DNA from: Parcubacteria group bacterium
GTDB taxonomy: Bacteria; Patescibacteria; ABY1; Buchananbacterales; UBA6539
Assembly: GCA_002687175.1 (NCBI GenBank)
Contig: NYZP01000014.1
Location: 1 to 9,730 of the forward strand
Direction of reading: 5' to 3'
DNA length: 9,730 nucleotides
Position numbers and translations under genes: made by a program. This document shows, piece after piece, positions 1-5,918 of this stretch (positions within the stretch are counted from its first letter, which is position 1; each line of letters opens with the position of its first letter). The notes beneath the pieces were generated by a model. The model did not search any database and was not told the origin of the DNA. It saw only the letters and a list, made by a program, of their open reading frames with translations.

Positions 1-1019
1 CCAAAGCTATCGAGGCTTTCCGTCTGGACCGAAAACTCAGCAAACACACTGAGCGTGTCGCTCTTACCGCTGACTGGATCGGCGCGATGCTGACCGGCAA
101 ATGGGCAACCAGCGAATCAGACGGTGCTTGTAACCTTCTGATTAATCAATCACGCCGGCAAATTGCCCGTACCTGGTTAGATGAGGTTGGTCTGGTTTCT
201 GATCTTATCGCTCCGGTTTTACCAATCGGTAAAGCCCTAGGGATGATTGGAAGACCAAAAAATAACAACGAATGGCTTGAGGTTGCTAATAAGCTGGCCG
301 GTTATACCCTAGTATCTCCTCTGGGAGACAATCATGCCGGTGGCCTAAGTTGTGGCCTAGATGACGAGGAGACTCTGGCTATTTCCGCTGGTACCAGTGG
401 AACGGTTTATCGACTGGCGGACAGTAAGGTTCAAGTGGCCGGTAAAGCCGCTCACTTTGCCTATCATGATGGAATAAATTTACAACCAAGACGTCTGCTA
501 CTAAGCATGCTTCCTGACTGTTGCGGATCAAGATGGCAAAGTTTTCTAGCTGAATACCAAGGTGAAATGGATCTAGCGGAATTTAGCGAATTGGCCCTGG
601 AAGTAGAACAAAATCCGGAAGTCCAGGTTTATGTTCCACAACATACTTCGGACTTTAGCGGCTTACCAAGGTGGGACAGATTGTCATTACCACAAAAGGT
701 GGCCAGTGTGTTTAATTCAATCGCTCAAGATCTGATCGAGGTGATTGACTCCATGATGGTTGAAGTGACTGACTTGGGTCGTCCACAAATCACCAAGGCG
801 GTGATCACTGGCGGCTTGTTCAACTCAGAGTATTTTCTCCAGCTGATTAAACTCCATCTGGAAGAAATCCATGGTCTAACTGTCTTTCGCAGTGCCAAAG
901 AAGGAAAACTGGCCAGTAAGGGAGAACCTCTCGGAGCGCTGGTCAATGCCGCGGCATCAAGTTACGACAGCCTGGCAGCAGCCATTGAAGACCTTTGTCC
1001 AATTGCCAAAGTTGGCTGA
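1..1019 (+). CDS. xylB: FGGY-family carbohydrate kinase, probable xylulokinase (5'-truncated by window edge)
   Basis: Likely phosphorylates a pentulose (D-xylulose to xylulose 5-phosphate) with ATP in the cytoplasm, feeding the pentose-phosphate pathway. The frame is open from base 3, so the first ATG at 87 is internal: residues ahead of it (TADWIGA) continue the family pattern into LTGKWATSESDGA. 338 residues are visible against roughly 480-500 for xylulokinases, so about the N-terminal third is missing. Seen: GDNHAGG near 324-344, whose Asp (327-329) matches the catalytic base of FGGY kinases; the phosphate-binding SAGTSGTVYR near 384-413; and the adenosine-site-like ITGGLFNS near 804-827, with a C-terminal GEPLGALVNAA. 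It ends in TGA just before a terminator. GC is higher than in the central genes (27 of 60 bases at 541-600). Family membership is sure. Sugar specificity is inferred, and glycerol or other pentulose kinases are alternatives. Confidence 0.85.
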   Translation, partial: KAIEAFRLDRKLSKHTERVALTADWIGAMLTGKWATSESDGACNLLINQSRRQIARTWLDEVGLVSDLIAPVLPIGKALGMIGRPKNNNEWLEVANKLAGYTLVSPLGDNHAGGLSCGLDDEETLAISAGTSGTVYRLADSKVQVAGKAAHFAYHDGINLQPRRLLLSMLPDCCGSRWQSFLAEYQGEMDLAEFSELALEVEQNPEVQVYVPQHTSDFSGLPRWDRLSLPQKVASVFNSIAQDLIEVIDSMMVEVTDLGRPQITKAVITGGLFNSEYFLQLIKLHLEEIHGLTVFRSAKEGKLASKGEPLGALVNAAASSYDSLAAAIEDLCPIAKVG

Positions 1020-1038
1020 ATGATTATAAATATACACA

Positions 1039-1073
1039 AAGCCCTAACACTACGGCGTCAGGGCTTCTTTTTT
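1039..1073 (+). terminator. Rho-independent terminator of the sugar-kinase gene
   Basis: The arm AAGCCCTAACAC (1039-1050), tetraloop TACG and arm GCGTCAGGGCTT (1055-1066) pair with two mismatches, and a T-rich tail (1065-1074) follows. It lies 20 bp after the kinase stop, between two convergent genes. On the minus strand no clean T-run follows the stem, so it probably stops only plus-strand transcription efficiently. Confidence 0.85.
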
Positions 1074-1091
1074 TAATATAATTTACGATTT

Positions 1092-2327
1092 CTAGCGATT
1101 AAGAAAATTCAAATCTGATTCATTGTACTGCACCAGGGTTTGACTAATGGTATCTAAGAGCTGAGCTTTGACTTCGTTGAAATTAAAAGTTATATTTTCC
1201 GTTGGTCTGTCGCCTGTGGTACCTTGGGTTTCATCAGCCATAATCTCTTCCCCGGCCGGACCAGTACCCGGATCGCTCTGAGTACCATCAAAATCCATCA
1301 ATTTCCATTTACTAAATTGAGTGTCCATAATTCCCTGTTCTAAATCAGTCATTAAATCATGAGACCGAACTGTTTTGCGTCCAAAAAAACTGTACCAAGG
1401 AAATTTTACTTTTACTCGCCCAAAAGAATCTTGGTCTAGGGAGACTGAAACTGTCTGTTTTAAATTCATGGGAATAAAACCAAATAATTTAAATGGCTGA
1501 TTCCCCTTCACCTCTACTTGGGTGTCATCCATGATAATTTCATTCACCGATTCGAAACTATTTACTGTTCTCAATGCAAAATCAGTTAAACCATCTGGTG
1601 TTACTGCATTTTTTGGCTCACACACAACATGAGTTCCACCGCATGATGCTTCTAAAAGTTTAGGTGTTGCTTTGTCGGTAGTTTTACTGCCGACCACCAC
1701 GATCTCCTTTGGTTTTGATGCCTTTTCACCTTCCTCAACCTTCCAAGTAGTCTCGGCATTACCACCAGCGCTGTCTGAGCTCTCACCCTTAATATCATCT
1801 ATCTTTAAATAACCGGAATGAACATAAGCTTGTCCACTGGCCACAAAACCAAAATCATCGTCGTCAATGCCAATGGCCGTTGTTTCATCAACTGAATCAA
1901 GATCTTGAACTTCTGTGGCTGATAATATAATTACTTTCACCTGACTTGGTGAAACCTGAGTACCTGGGGGCAAATTACCGTCTGCACCGTCGTCGTCACT
2001 ACCAGTGATGCCAATATCCTCGTGTTCAATCCCATCTGGATCATCCTCTTCAGCAGTACCAGGCAAAATATTACTGTGACTAGTCACTTCAAGTTCATTA
2101 TAAACTTCGCCAGTGACTACTGGTTGATCAGGATCACCGTCAACCGGATCAATACTGGGCATCATTAATGTATCAATCTCCATAATATCTGCTTCAGCTG
2201 GTTCAACTTGAAGTGAAGTTGCTGGATCTGGATCAACATTTGTTGGTTCAGCATAAAGTTCCAGCTGTTGGGCTAAAGCTGTTGGTGCTATCAAGGAAAA
2301 AGCTAAAAAGGATAGTAAAGTGCGCAT
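1092..2327 (-). CDS. Secreted acidic protein with Hcp-like motif, function unknown
   Basis: 411 residues. Residues 1-19/20 form a classic Sec signal peptide (hydrophobic core, ALAQ cleavage region), so the protein is exported. Residues 25-160 are strongly acidic and low-complexity, with many DPD/DDD runs. Around 172-183 there is SGYLKIDDIKGES, resembling the start of Hcp1/type VI tube-like domains, and then EIVVVGSK (208-215). Cys229 and Cys236 could form a disulfide. Residues 278-316 (KLFGFIPMNLK then VKVKFPWYSFF) look like a compact conserved beta module that I recall, without being able to check, from other uncharacterised secreted bacterial proteins. AAAGG (2338-2334) lies 6 nt before the ATG and supports the start. 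It is divergent from the 2441 gene and convergent with the kinase. No type VI secretion genes are nearby, so a T6SS role should not be assumed. Confidence 0.7.
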   Translation of the reverse strand: MRTLLSFLAFSLIAPTALAQQLELYAEPTNVDPDPATSLQVEPAEADIMEIDTLMMPSIDPVDGDPDQPVVTGEVYNELEVTSHSNILPGTAEEDDPDGIEHEDIGITGSDDDGADGNLPPGTQVSPSQVKVIILSATEVQDLDSVDETTAIGIDDDDFGFVASGQAYVHSGYLKIDDIKGESSDSAGGNAETTWKVEEGEKASKPKEIVVVGSKTTDKATPKLLEASCGGTHVVCEPKNAVTPDGLTDFALRTVNSFESVNEIIMDDTQVEVKGNQPFKLFGFIPMNLKQTVSVSLDQDSFGRVKVKFPWYSFFGRKTVRSHDLMTDLEQGIMDTQFSKWKLMDFDGTQSDPGTGPAGEEIMADETQGTTGDRPTENITFNFNEVKAQLLDTISQTLVQYNESDLNFLNR

Positions 2328-2382
2328 ATATAACCTTTATTATTATTTAATTACTTGCTTGTTTTTCATCTTACATCTGATC

Positions 2383-2409
2383 TTTATATAAATCAACAAA
2401 AACTGCCAA
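2383..2409 (-). promoter_or_regulatory. Possible promoter of the secreted-protein gene
   Basis: On the minus strand TTGGCA (2409-2404) is followed after 15 nt by TATAAA (2388-2383), in the only intergenic space upstream of the gene starting at 2327. The spacer is short, so this is a weak call. Its -35 box overlaps the -35 of the divergent plus-strand promoter, so the two could compete for RNA polymerase. Confidence 0.3.
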
Positions 2410-2432
2410 ATCCAACAAATTTTTGCTATACT
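2403..2432 (+). promoter_or_regulatory. Promoter of the six-gene 2441-4373 cluster
   Basis: CTGCCA (2403-2408, 4 of 6 matches to TTGACA), an 18-nt spacer and TATACT (2427-2432, 5 of 6 to TATAAT). A start about 7 nt downstream would fall at 2438-2440, right at the ATG at 2441, so the transcript would be leaderless or nearly so. Confidence 0.55.
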
Positions 2433-2440
2433 AAAACTGT

Positions 2441-2704
2441 ATGAAATTTAAAGTATCAAAATATGGGATAATAGCAGCCAGTATTTTTGCCGTTTATTTT
2501 CTTTTCATTTTTTTGGTTGACCCATCAGAAACTGGTCCCTTAGGATTTTTGTGGTATTTTTCGCTTCTGTTTTACTTACCAATATTTATTTTATCTGCCT
2601 TGTTACCTTTTGAACTAAGTCCGGCGATATCTTTTATTGTTAGCGTTGTGATATTTTATTTTATTGGGGTAGGGATTGAAAAAATTTTTAATAAAAAATT
2701 ATAA
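2441..2704 (+). CDS. Small integral membrane protein, unknown
   Basis: 87 residues with three predicted membrane helices, roughly 9-27, 35-57 and 61-81. The first is preceded by a basic N-terminus (MKFKVSKYG) and the last is followed by KKL, so the N-terminus probably faces the cytoplasm. A proline sits in the middle helix (FYLPIF). I do not recognise the family. It is the first gene of the cluster. There is no Shine-Dalgarno, and the predicted -10 box ends only 8 nt before the ATG, which suggests leaderless translation. Its TAA stop (2702-2704) abuts the ATG of the GIY-YIG gene with no spacer, so the two are probably translationally coupled. Confidence 0.7.
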   Translation: MKFKVSKYGIIAASIFAVYFLFIFLVDPSETGPLGFLWYFSLLFYLPIFILSALLPFELSPAISFIVSVVIFYFIGVGIEKIFNKKL

Positions 2705-2962
2705 ATGAATCCCATCAAGTACACTGTTTACATTTTAAAATGTAAAGACGGTACTTTATACACTGGTTATACTGTTGATCTAAGCAAGCGCGTTGATCAA
2801 CATAACAACTCAAAAAAAGGTGCTCGCTACACTAAAATTAGAAGACCGGTTGAACTTATTTATACTGAAATTTATGACACTAAAAGTGAGGCCATGAAAC
2901 GTGAGGCCGAAATAAAAAAATATTCCCGAAAAACTAAGCTGGCCCTAATTGGCACAAAATAA
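2705..2962 (+). CDS. GIY-YIG nuclease-family protein (UPF0213/YhbQ-like)
   Basis: 85 residues, the usual length for the stand-alone UPF0213 group of the GIY-YIG superfamily. Seen: YTVYIL (6-11) and LYTGYT (18-23) take the places of the GIY and YIG strands. Arg29 in LSKRVDQHN is the conserved catalytic Arg region with nearby His33, and Glu67 or Glu69 in KREAEIKKYSRKTK supplies the expected metal-binding Glu. Relatives bind and can nick DNA, but their cellular role is poorly defined, and repair or DNA processing is only inferred. It lacks the extra DNA-binding domain typical of homing endonucleases, so it need not be mobile. It starts directly after the upstream stop codon. Confidence 0.88.
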   Translation: MNPIKYTVYILKCKDGTLYTGYTVDLSKRVDQHNNSKKGARYTKIRRPVELIYTEIYDTKSEAMKREAEIKKYSRKTKLALIGTK

Positions 2963-2981
2963 TTATATAAACTAAAAAAAT

Positions 2982-2988
2982 AAAGGAG
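2982..2988 (+). promoter_or_regulatory. Strong Shine-Dalgarno before the 2998 gene
   Basis: AAAGGAG sits 9 nt upstream of the ATG at 2998 and fixes that start. It stands out because most other genes in this window have no recognisable ribosome binding site. Confidence 0.8.
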
Positions 2989-2997
2989 AACTAATTT

Positions 2998-3204
2998 ATG
3001 AGTATCGAAGTCATTATTTTCTATCTATTACTAATAGATAGTATTGGTGCTAATTTAATGTCATGGGGTGGTGGCAGAAAATGGTACCAAAAAAACTTTC
3101 GCATCATCTCGCGTTATTTCCCGGCAACCAAAGGCTGGACAACTTATTATTTGGTGCTGGTTATTTTCATCGGCATAATATTATACAAAAATAATGCCTT
3201 GTAA
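2998..3204 (+). CDS. Membrane microprotein with conserved-looking WGGG-K-W-Y / SRYFP core
   Basis: 68 residues: one helix at about 4-22, a basic loop (GGGRKWYQKNFRIISRYFPATKGW, residues 24-47, described by its key residues WGGGRKW, RYFP and KGW), and a second helix at about 48-64. The two-helix hairpin with an invariant-looking basic aromatic loop resembles small proteins I recall from other patescibacterial genomes, but I have no functional name for it. It is the third gene of the cluster, 35 bp after the GIY-YIG gene, with a strong Shine-Dalgarno. The loop is rich in Arg and Lys and so probably cytoplasmic. Role unknown. Confidence 0.7.
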   Translation: MSIEVIIFYLLLIDSIGANLMSWGGGRKWYQKNFRIISRYFPATKGWTTYYLVLVIFIGIILYKNNAL

Positions 3205-3227
3205 AAAATTAAGTTAATAATAAAAAT

Positions 3228-3422
3228 ATGGATCAAAAAACTTTTAACACTTCGGCCGTAATAATTTTCGTTATTGCTGGAGGTTTACACCTTATAAGGT
3301 CAATTGCTGGCTGGGAATTAATTCTCAATGGAGTAATAATTCCGGTTTGGTTCAGTCTGATCTTATTTGCCTTAGCAGTGTTTATTATTTATACTGCCAT
3401 AACACTTAATAAAAAAGGTTAA
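3228..3422 (+). CDS. Membrane microprotein, two helices, unknown
   Basis: 64 residues. Predicted helices are at about 9-27 (with the short motif GGLHLIRSIAGWEL after it) and 36-58, ending in KKG. The HLIR/GW segment between the helices is the only notable motif. No Shine-Dalgarno is visible. It is 23 bp after the previous microprotein and 16 bp before the cysteine-rich gene, on the same strand, consistent with one transcript. I do not recognise a characterised family. Confidence 0.6.
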   Translation: MDQKTFNTSAVIIFVIAGGLHLIRSIAGWELILNGVIIPVWFSLILFALAVFIIYTAITLNKKG

Positions 3423-3438
3423 AGTTGGACGGGACAAA

Positions 3439-3609
3439 ATGTATATGCCAAAATCGAGAGAAGAACTCATAGACCGAGGTTACTGTTGTGGTTGTGTTTG
3501 TACCAACTGTCCATACACTCCTAAGTATATAACCGGTAATACTGCCGTTGACAATCAACAAGAAGTAAAAGATCTTACTAATGATAAACATCAAAAAACT
3601 AAACTATAA
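3439..3609 (+). CDS. Cysteine-rich microprotein, DUF5522-like (CCxCxCxxCPY)
   Basis: 56 residues starting MYMPKSREEL. A second in-frame ATG at 3445 is an alternative start. The core is RGYCCGCVCTNCPYTPKY (residues 14-30), with five cysteines at 16, 17, 19, 21 and 24, followed by a polar tail. The Gly-Tyr-Cys-Cys-Gly...Cys-Pro-Tyr pattern resembles the short DUF5522 family, in which the cysteines are thought to be structural or metal-binding. Metal binding here is inferred. It fills the gap between two cluster genes, and its TAA shares its last A with the ATG of the phosphatase gene (TAATG at 3607-3611), strong evidence for a translated, coupled gene. An antisense open frame over the same bases is a shadow. 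Confidence 0.75.
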   Translation: MYMPKSREELIDRGYCCGCVCTNCPYTPKYITGNTAVDNQQEVKDLTNDKHQKTKL

Positions 3610-4373
3610 TGAATAAAAAAACTGTTGCCGTTAGAGCGGCAAAAAAAGCCGGCGCTGCCGTAGCCCTAATGGGCAAGAAGAAAATACGTTATAAGATAAA
3701 AGAGAAACGGGATGTCTTGGCTGAGGCTGATTTAAGATCAGAAAAAATCATTATTAATGAAATAAAAAAGAATTTTCCTCAACATAGTATCTTGTCTGAA
3801 GAACAAGGAGAAACGATCAAAGACTCTGACTATTTATGGATCATTGATCCGGTTGACGGTACCATCAACTTTACCAGAAAATTACATGCCTATTGTGTAT
3901 CCATTGCCCTGGCCTATAAAGATGAGCTGATACTGGGGGTAATCTATAATCCAGTTATTAAAAACTTGTACGTAGCCGAAAAAGGCAAAGGAGCTTTTTT
4001 AAACGGAAAAAGGATAAATGTTACTAGCGAGAATAAAATGATGAATATGCTGTTAACCCTGAATACTTCAAGAAATTTACAAGTTAGAAAACAAAACTTT
4101 CAGTTATTGATAAAATTGTCTAGCAAAATTGGACATATTAGAATGTTTGGTAGCGTTGCCTTGCATTTAGCAAAAGTAGCGGCCGGCAAAACCGACATTT
4201 ACTTTAATAAAAGATCCAACTACTGGGACTACGCCGCTGGTATTGTACTTGTCAGAGAAGCTGGTGGCATGGTTACTGACTTTAATGGTAATGAAGTTAC
4301 CAAATCATCAAAAGACATTATAGCTTCCAATGGTAAAATTCATCAGACCATTTTAAAATCATTAAATAAATAA
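3609..4373 (+). CDS. Inositol monophosphatase-family protein
   Basis: 254 residues, full length for the Mg-dependent, lithium-sensitive phosphatase family. Seen: SEEQGE (63-68) with the first metal-ligand Glu; WIIDPVDGTINF (77-88), signature 1, with Asp80 and Asp83; and NYWDYAAGIVLVREAGG (204-220), signature 2, with the catalytic-site Asp207. It should hydrolyse a phosphomonoester in the cytoplasm. Candidates are inositol 1-phosphate, 3'-phosphoadenosine 5'-phosphate or fructose 1,6-bisphosphate, and sequence alone does not choose between them. The start overlaps the stop of the cysteine-rich gene by one base, and this is the last gene of the cluster, before a weak terminator. Confidence 0.92.
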   Translation: MNKKTVAVRAAKKAGAAVALMGKKKIRYKIKEKRDVLAEADLRSEKIIINEIKKNFPQHSILSEEQGETIKDSDYLWIIDPVDGTINFTRKLHAYCVSIALAYKDELILGVIYNPVIKNLYVAEKGKGAFLNGKRINVTSENKMMNMLLTLNTSRNLQVRKQNFQLLIKLSSKIGHIRMFGSVALHLAKVAAGKTDIYFNKRSNYWDYAAGIVLVREAGGMVTDFNGNEVTKSSKDIIASNGKIHQTILKSLNK

Positions 4374-4394
4374 GTTGGGATTTAGGTCAAATTT

Positions 4395-4418
4395 ACAGCT
4401 AAAATTATGCTGTTTTTT
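4395..4418 (+). terminator. Weak possible terminator after the phosphatase gene
   Basis: ACAGC (4395-4399) and GCTGT (4409-4413) pair across a 9-nt loop and run into TTTTTT (4413-4418). The stem is only 5 bp, so termination may be partial. It lies 21 bp after the stop codon and just before a strong promoter. Confidence 0.45.
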
Positions 4419-4434
4419 GATTGTTTTAAATAAC

Positions 4435-4462
4435 TTGCCAATCATTTTAAATCTGATATAAT
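4435..4462 (+). promoter_or_regulatory. Strong sigma-70-type promoter of the 4493 gene
   Basis: TTGCCA (4435-4440), a 16-nt spacer and a perfect TATAAT (4457-4462) preceded by TGA, which makes an extended -10. The predicted start is near 4469, giving a leader of about 24 nt with no Shine-Dalgarno. This is the best promoter match in the window. Confidence 0.8.
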
Positions 4463-4492
4463 AGATTTAGTCTAAAACATTAATATTTTCAT

Positions 4493-4726
4493 ATGGATTC
4501 AGATACTAACGATGCTCCTAAGGGGGCAACTGAAGAGGCCATTCTGGAAGTTATTAAAACGTTTAACCAAGAAAAACAAGGAGCACCTGAAAGATATCAA
4601 GAAATTTTAGATGAAATTGAAGAATACTCAAAGGGCGAGGGAGATAATGGTGTCCGGGACGCTTACTATGAAGGTTGGACCGATGATGATTTCAAAAAAT
4701 TATTAGAGAGACTTAAGGAGGAATAA
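4493..4726 (+). CDS. Small acidic helical protein, unknown
   Basis: 77 residues, no signal peptide or membrane helix, with clearly more Asp/Glu than Lys/Arg. Residues 13-45 (ATEEAILEV... to EIEEYSK) and 66-77 (DFKKLLERLKEE) look helical, separated by a Gly/Asp-rich turn and YYEGWTDDD (58-66). It is not recognised. Size, charge and a strong promoter would fit an abundant regulator, chaperone-like or inhibitor protein, but nothing in the sequence selects one. It lies 44 bp upstream of the hydrolase gene on the same strand with no terminator between, so it is probably co-transcribed. Its last codons lie within a 16-bp tandem duplication. Confidence 0.6.
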   Translation: MDSDTNDAPKGATEEAILEVIKTFNQEKQGAPERYQEILDEIEEYSKGEGDNGVRDAYYEGWTDDDFKKLLERLKEE

Positions 4727-4748
4727 AGGATCAGGAGGAATAAAGGAT
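4716..4748 (+). repeat. 16-bp tandem duplication containing AGGAGG and a stop codon
   Basis: AGGAGGAATAAAGGAT occurs at 4716-4731 and again, identical, at 4733-4748, separated by one C. The first copy encodes the last Glu codons and TAA stop of the acidic protein. The second lies in the intergenic space and carries a full AGGAGG, 32 nt upstream of the next ATG, which is too far for normal initiation there. Confidence 0.9.
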
Positions 4749-4770
4749 TTAATAATTAATTTTAAACTCT

Positions 4771-5799
4771 ATGAAAAACATAGTAATCCTAGTGCTGATA
4801 GTGCTAGTAGTTGGAGGATATTTTTACAATCGGGATAATGGTCTGGATGTGACCCCGGAATCAGTTGAAATATCAACCATACCAGAAACCGCCAAAGGAC
4901 CAGAAATTCCACAAGACAAAGGTTATCTGGTTGAAGAGATCAATGATGGTCTTTACTGGTTAACTGATGGAACATATCAAATGATGTTTTTAGTAACCAG
5001 CTTTGGAGTAATAGTGGTTGATGCTCCCCCATCAATCGGCGAAAATATTCTTGTAGCTATTGCCGAAGTTACTGATAACCCAATCACCCATGTTATTTAC
5101 AGCCACCACCATGCTGATCATATTGCGGCGGCAAATCTTTACCCAGCCAATGCTGTTTACCTAGCACACAACGATACTGCTACCATGATTAATCGATCGC
5201 AAAATGATGGCAGAGAATTTCCTTTTGGCACCTTTGTTGGCGGTGGCGATGTACCAAAACCAAATGTTACCTTTAATACCAACTATGTTCTTATTAGTGG
5301 TGGTCAAAGAGTAAATTTAACTTACCTGGGTACCAACCATTCTCCAGGTAACATTTTAATCTATGCTCCTCAACAAAAAGTAGCAATGATTGTTGATGTC
5401 ATTTTCCCAGGTTGGGTGCCATTTATGGACTTAGCCGTATCAGATGATGTTAATGGATATTTAGCGGCCCATGATCAAATATTAGCTTTTGATTTTGATA
5501 CTTTAATTGCTGGACACTTAACTCGATTAGGTACGAAAGAAGATGTGGAACTTCAAAAAGAATACCTCAGTGATATTAAAGCCAATGCCACCACGGCCTT
5601 GCAAGAAGTTGACTTGATGGCTGTGGCCGAAGAGACCGGTTTTGAAAACCAGTGGGCCTTATTTGGCACTTACCTAGATGAGGTAAACCAACAGTGCGCT
5701 GATCTAACTTTAGGTAAATGGGCAACCCGTCTTGGCGGAGCCCCAGAGTTCACCAAGAGTCAGTGTGCCAGGATTGCTGAGAGCTTGAGAATAAACTAA
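4771..5799 (+). CDS. Membrane-anchored metallo-beta-lactamase-fold hydrolase
   Basis: 342 residues. Residues 2-18 form an uncleaved-looking membrane anchor or signal, so the catalytic domain probably lies outside the cytoplasmic membrane. Seen: SHHHADH (111-117) is the HxHxDH zinc motif (His112, His114, Asp116, His117). His190 in GTNHSPGN, Asp209 in MIVDVIFPG and His249 in AGHL complete the usual two-metal site. Cys309 and Cys332 in the C-terminal extension could pair as a disulfide. The C-terminal part (about 255-342) is helical and outside the core fold. The substrate is unknown: the superfamily includes lactamases, lactonases, sulfatases and nucleases. The start is fixed by an in-frame TAA at 4753. 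It is probably in an operon with the acidic-protein gene and is followed by a perfect terminator. Confidence 0.88.
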   Translation: MKNIVILVLIVLVVGGYFYNRDNGLDVTPESVEISTIPETAKGPEIPQDKGYLVEEINDGLYWLTDGTYQMMFLVTSFGVIVVDAPPSIGENILVAIAEVTDNPITHVIYSHHHADHIAAANLYPANAVYLAHNDTATMINRSQNDGREFPFGTFVGGGDVPKPNVTFNTNYVLISGGQRVNLTYLGTNHSPGNILIYAPQQKVAMIVDVIFPGWVPFMDLAVSDDVNGYLAAHDQILAFDFDTLIAGHLTRLGTKEDVELQKEYLSDIKANATTALQEVDLMAVAEETGFENQWALFGTYLDEVNQQCADLTLGKWATRLGGAPEFTKSQCARIAESLRIN

Positions 5800-5823
5800 A
5801 ATAATACATTTCAATTTAGTTTC

Positions 5824-5850
5824 AAAAAATCGTCTTAATGACGATTTTTT
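5824..5850. terminator. Perfect 11-bp bidirectional terminator hairpin
   Basis: AAAAAATCGTC (5824-5834) and GACGATTTTTT (5840-5850) are exact reverse complements around the loop TTAAT. The A-run and T-run make it work on either strand. It lies 25 bp after the hydrolase stop, and its T-tract runs directly into the -35 region of the next promoter. Confidence 0.9.
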
Positions 5851-5878
5851 GATTATTATAAATGAATAATGTTATAGT
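5849..5878 (+). promoter_or_regulatory. Promoter of the reductase-like gene
   Basis: TTGATT (5849-5854), an 18-nt spacer and TATAGT (5873-5878). The predicted start is near 5885, a leader of about 34 nt without a Shine-Dalgarno. The -35 box shares two bases with the terminator T-tract, so the space between the two genes is minimal. Confidence 0.55.
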
Positions 5879-5918
5879 ATATATACAATTTTATAAAAAT
5901 TTCTAATAACTTTTTTAT

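Noticed and set aside
725..946. Minus-strand open frame inside the sugar kinase
   Set aside because: It is fully covered by conserved kinase coding sequence on the other strand, including the ITGG motif.
1017..1019. TGA recoded as glycine (Gracilibacteria/SR1 code)
   Set aside because: Reading through would run into the terminator hairpin and give no family-like sequence. TGA fits as the true stop.
1750..1815. Type VI secretion tube protein
   Set aside because: Only about a dozen residues resemble Hcp, the protein has a Sec signal peptide (Hcp does not), and no other T6SS gene is seen.
3406..3594. Minus-strand open frame of 62 codons
   Set aside because: It lies antisense to the plus-strand cysteine-rich gene, which has a family motif and a stop/start overlap. 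The minus frame shows no motif.
5100..5125. Antibiotic-resistance beta-lactamase
   Set aside because: The HxHxDH motif defines only the metallo-hydrolase fold. Nothing visible indicates lactam specificity.
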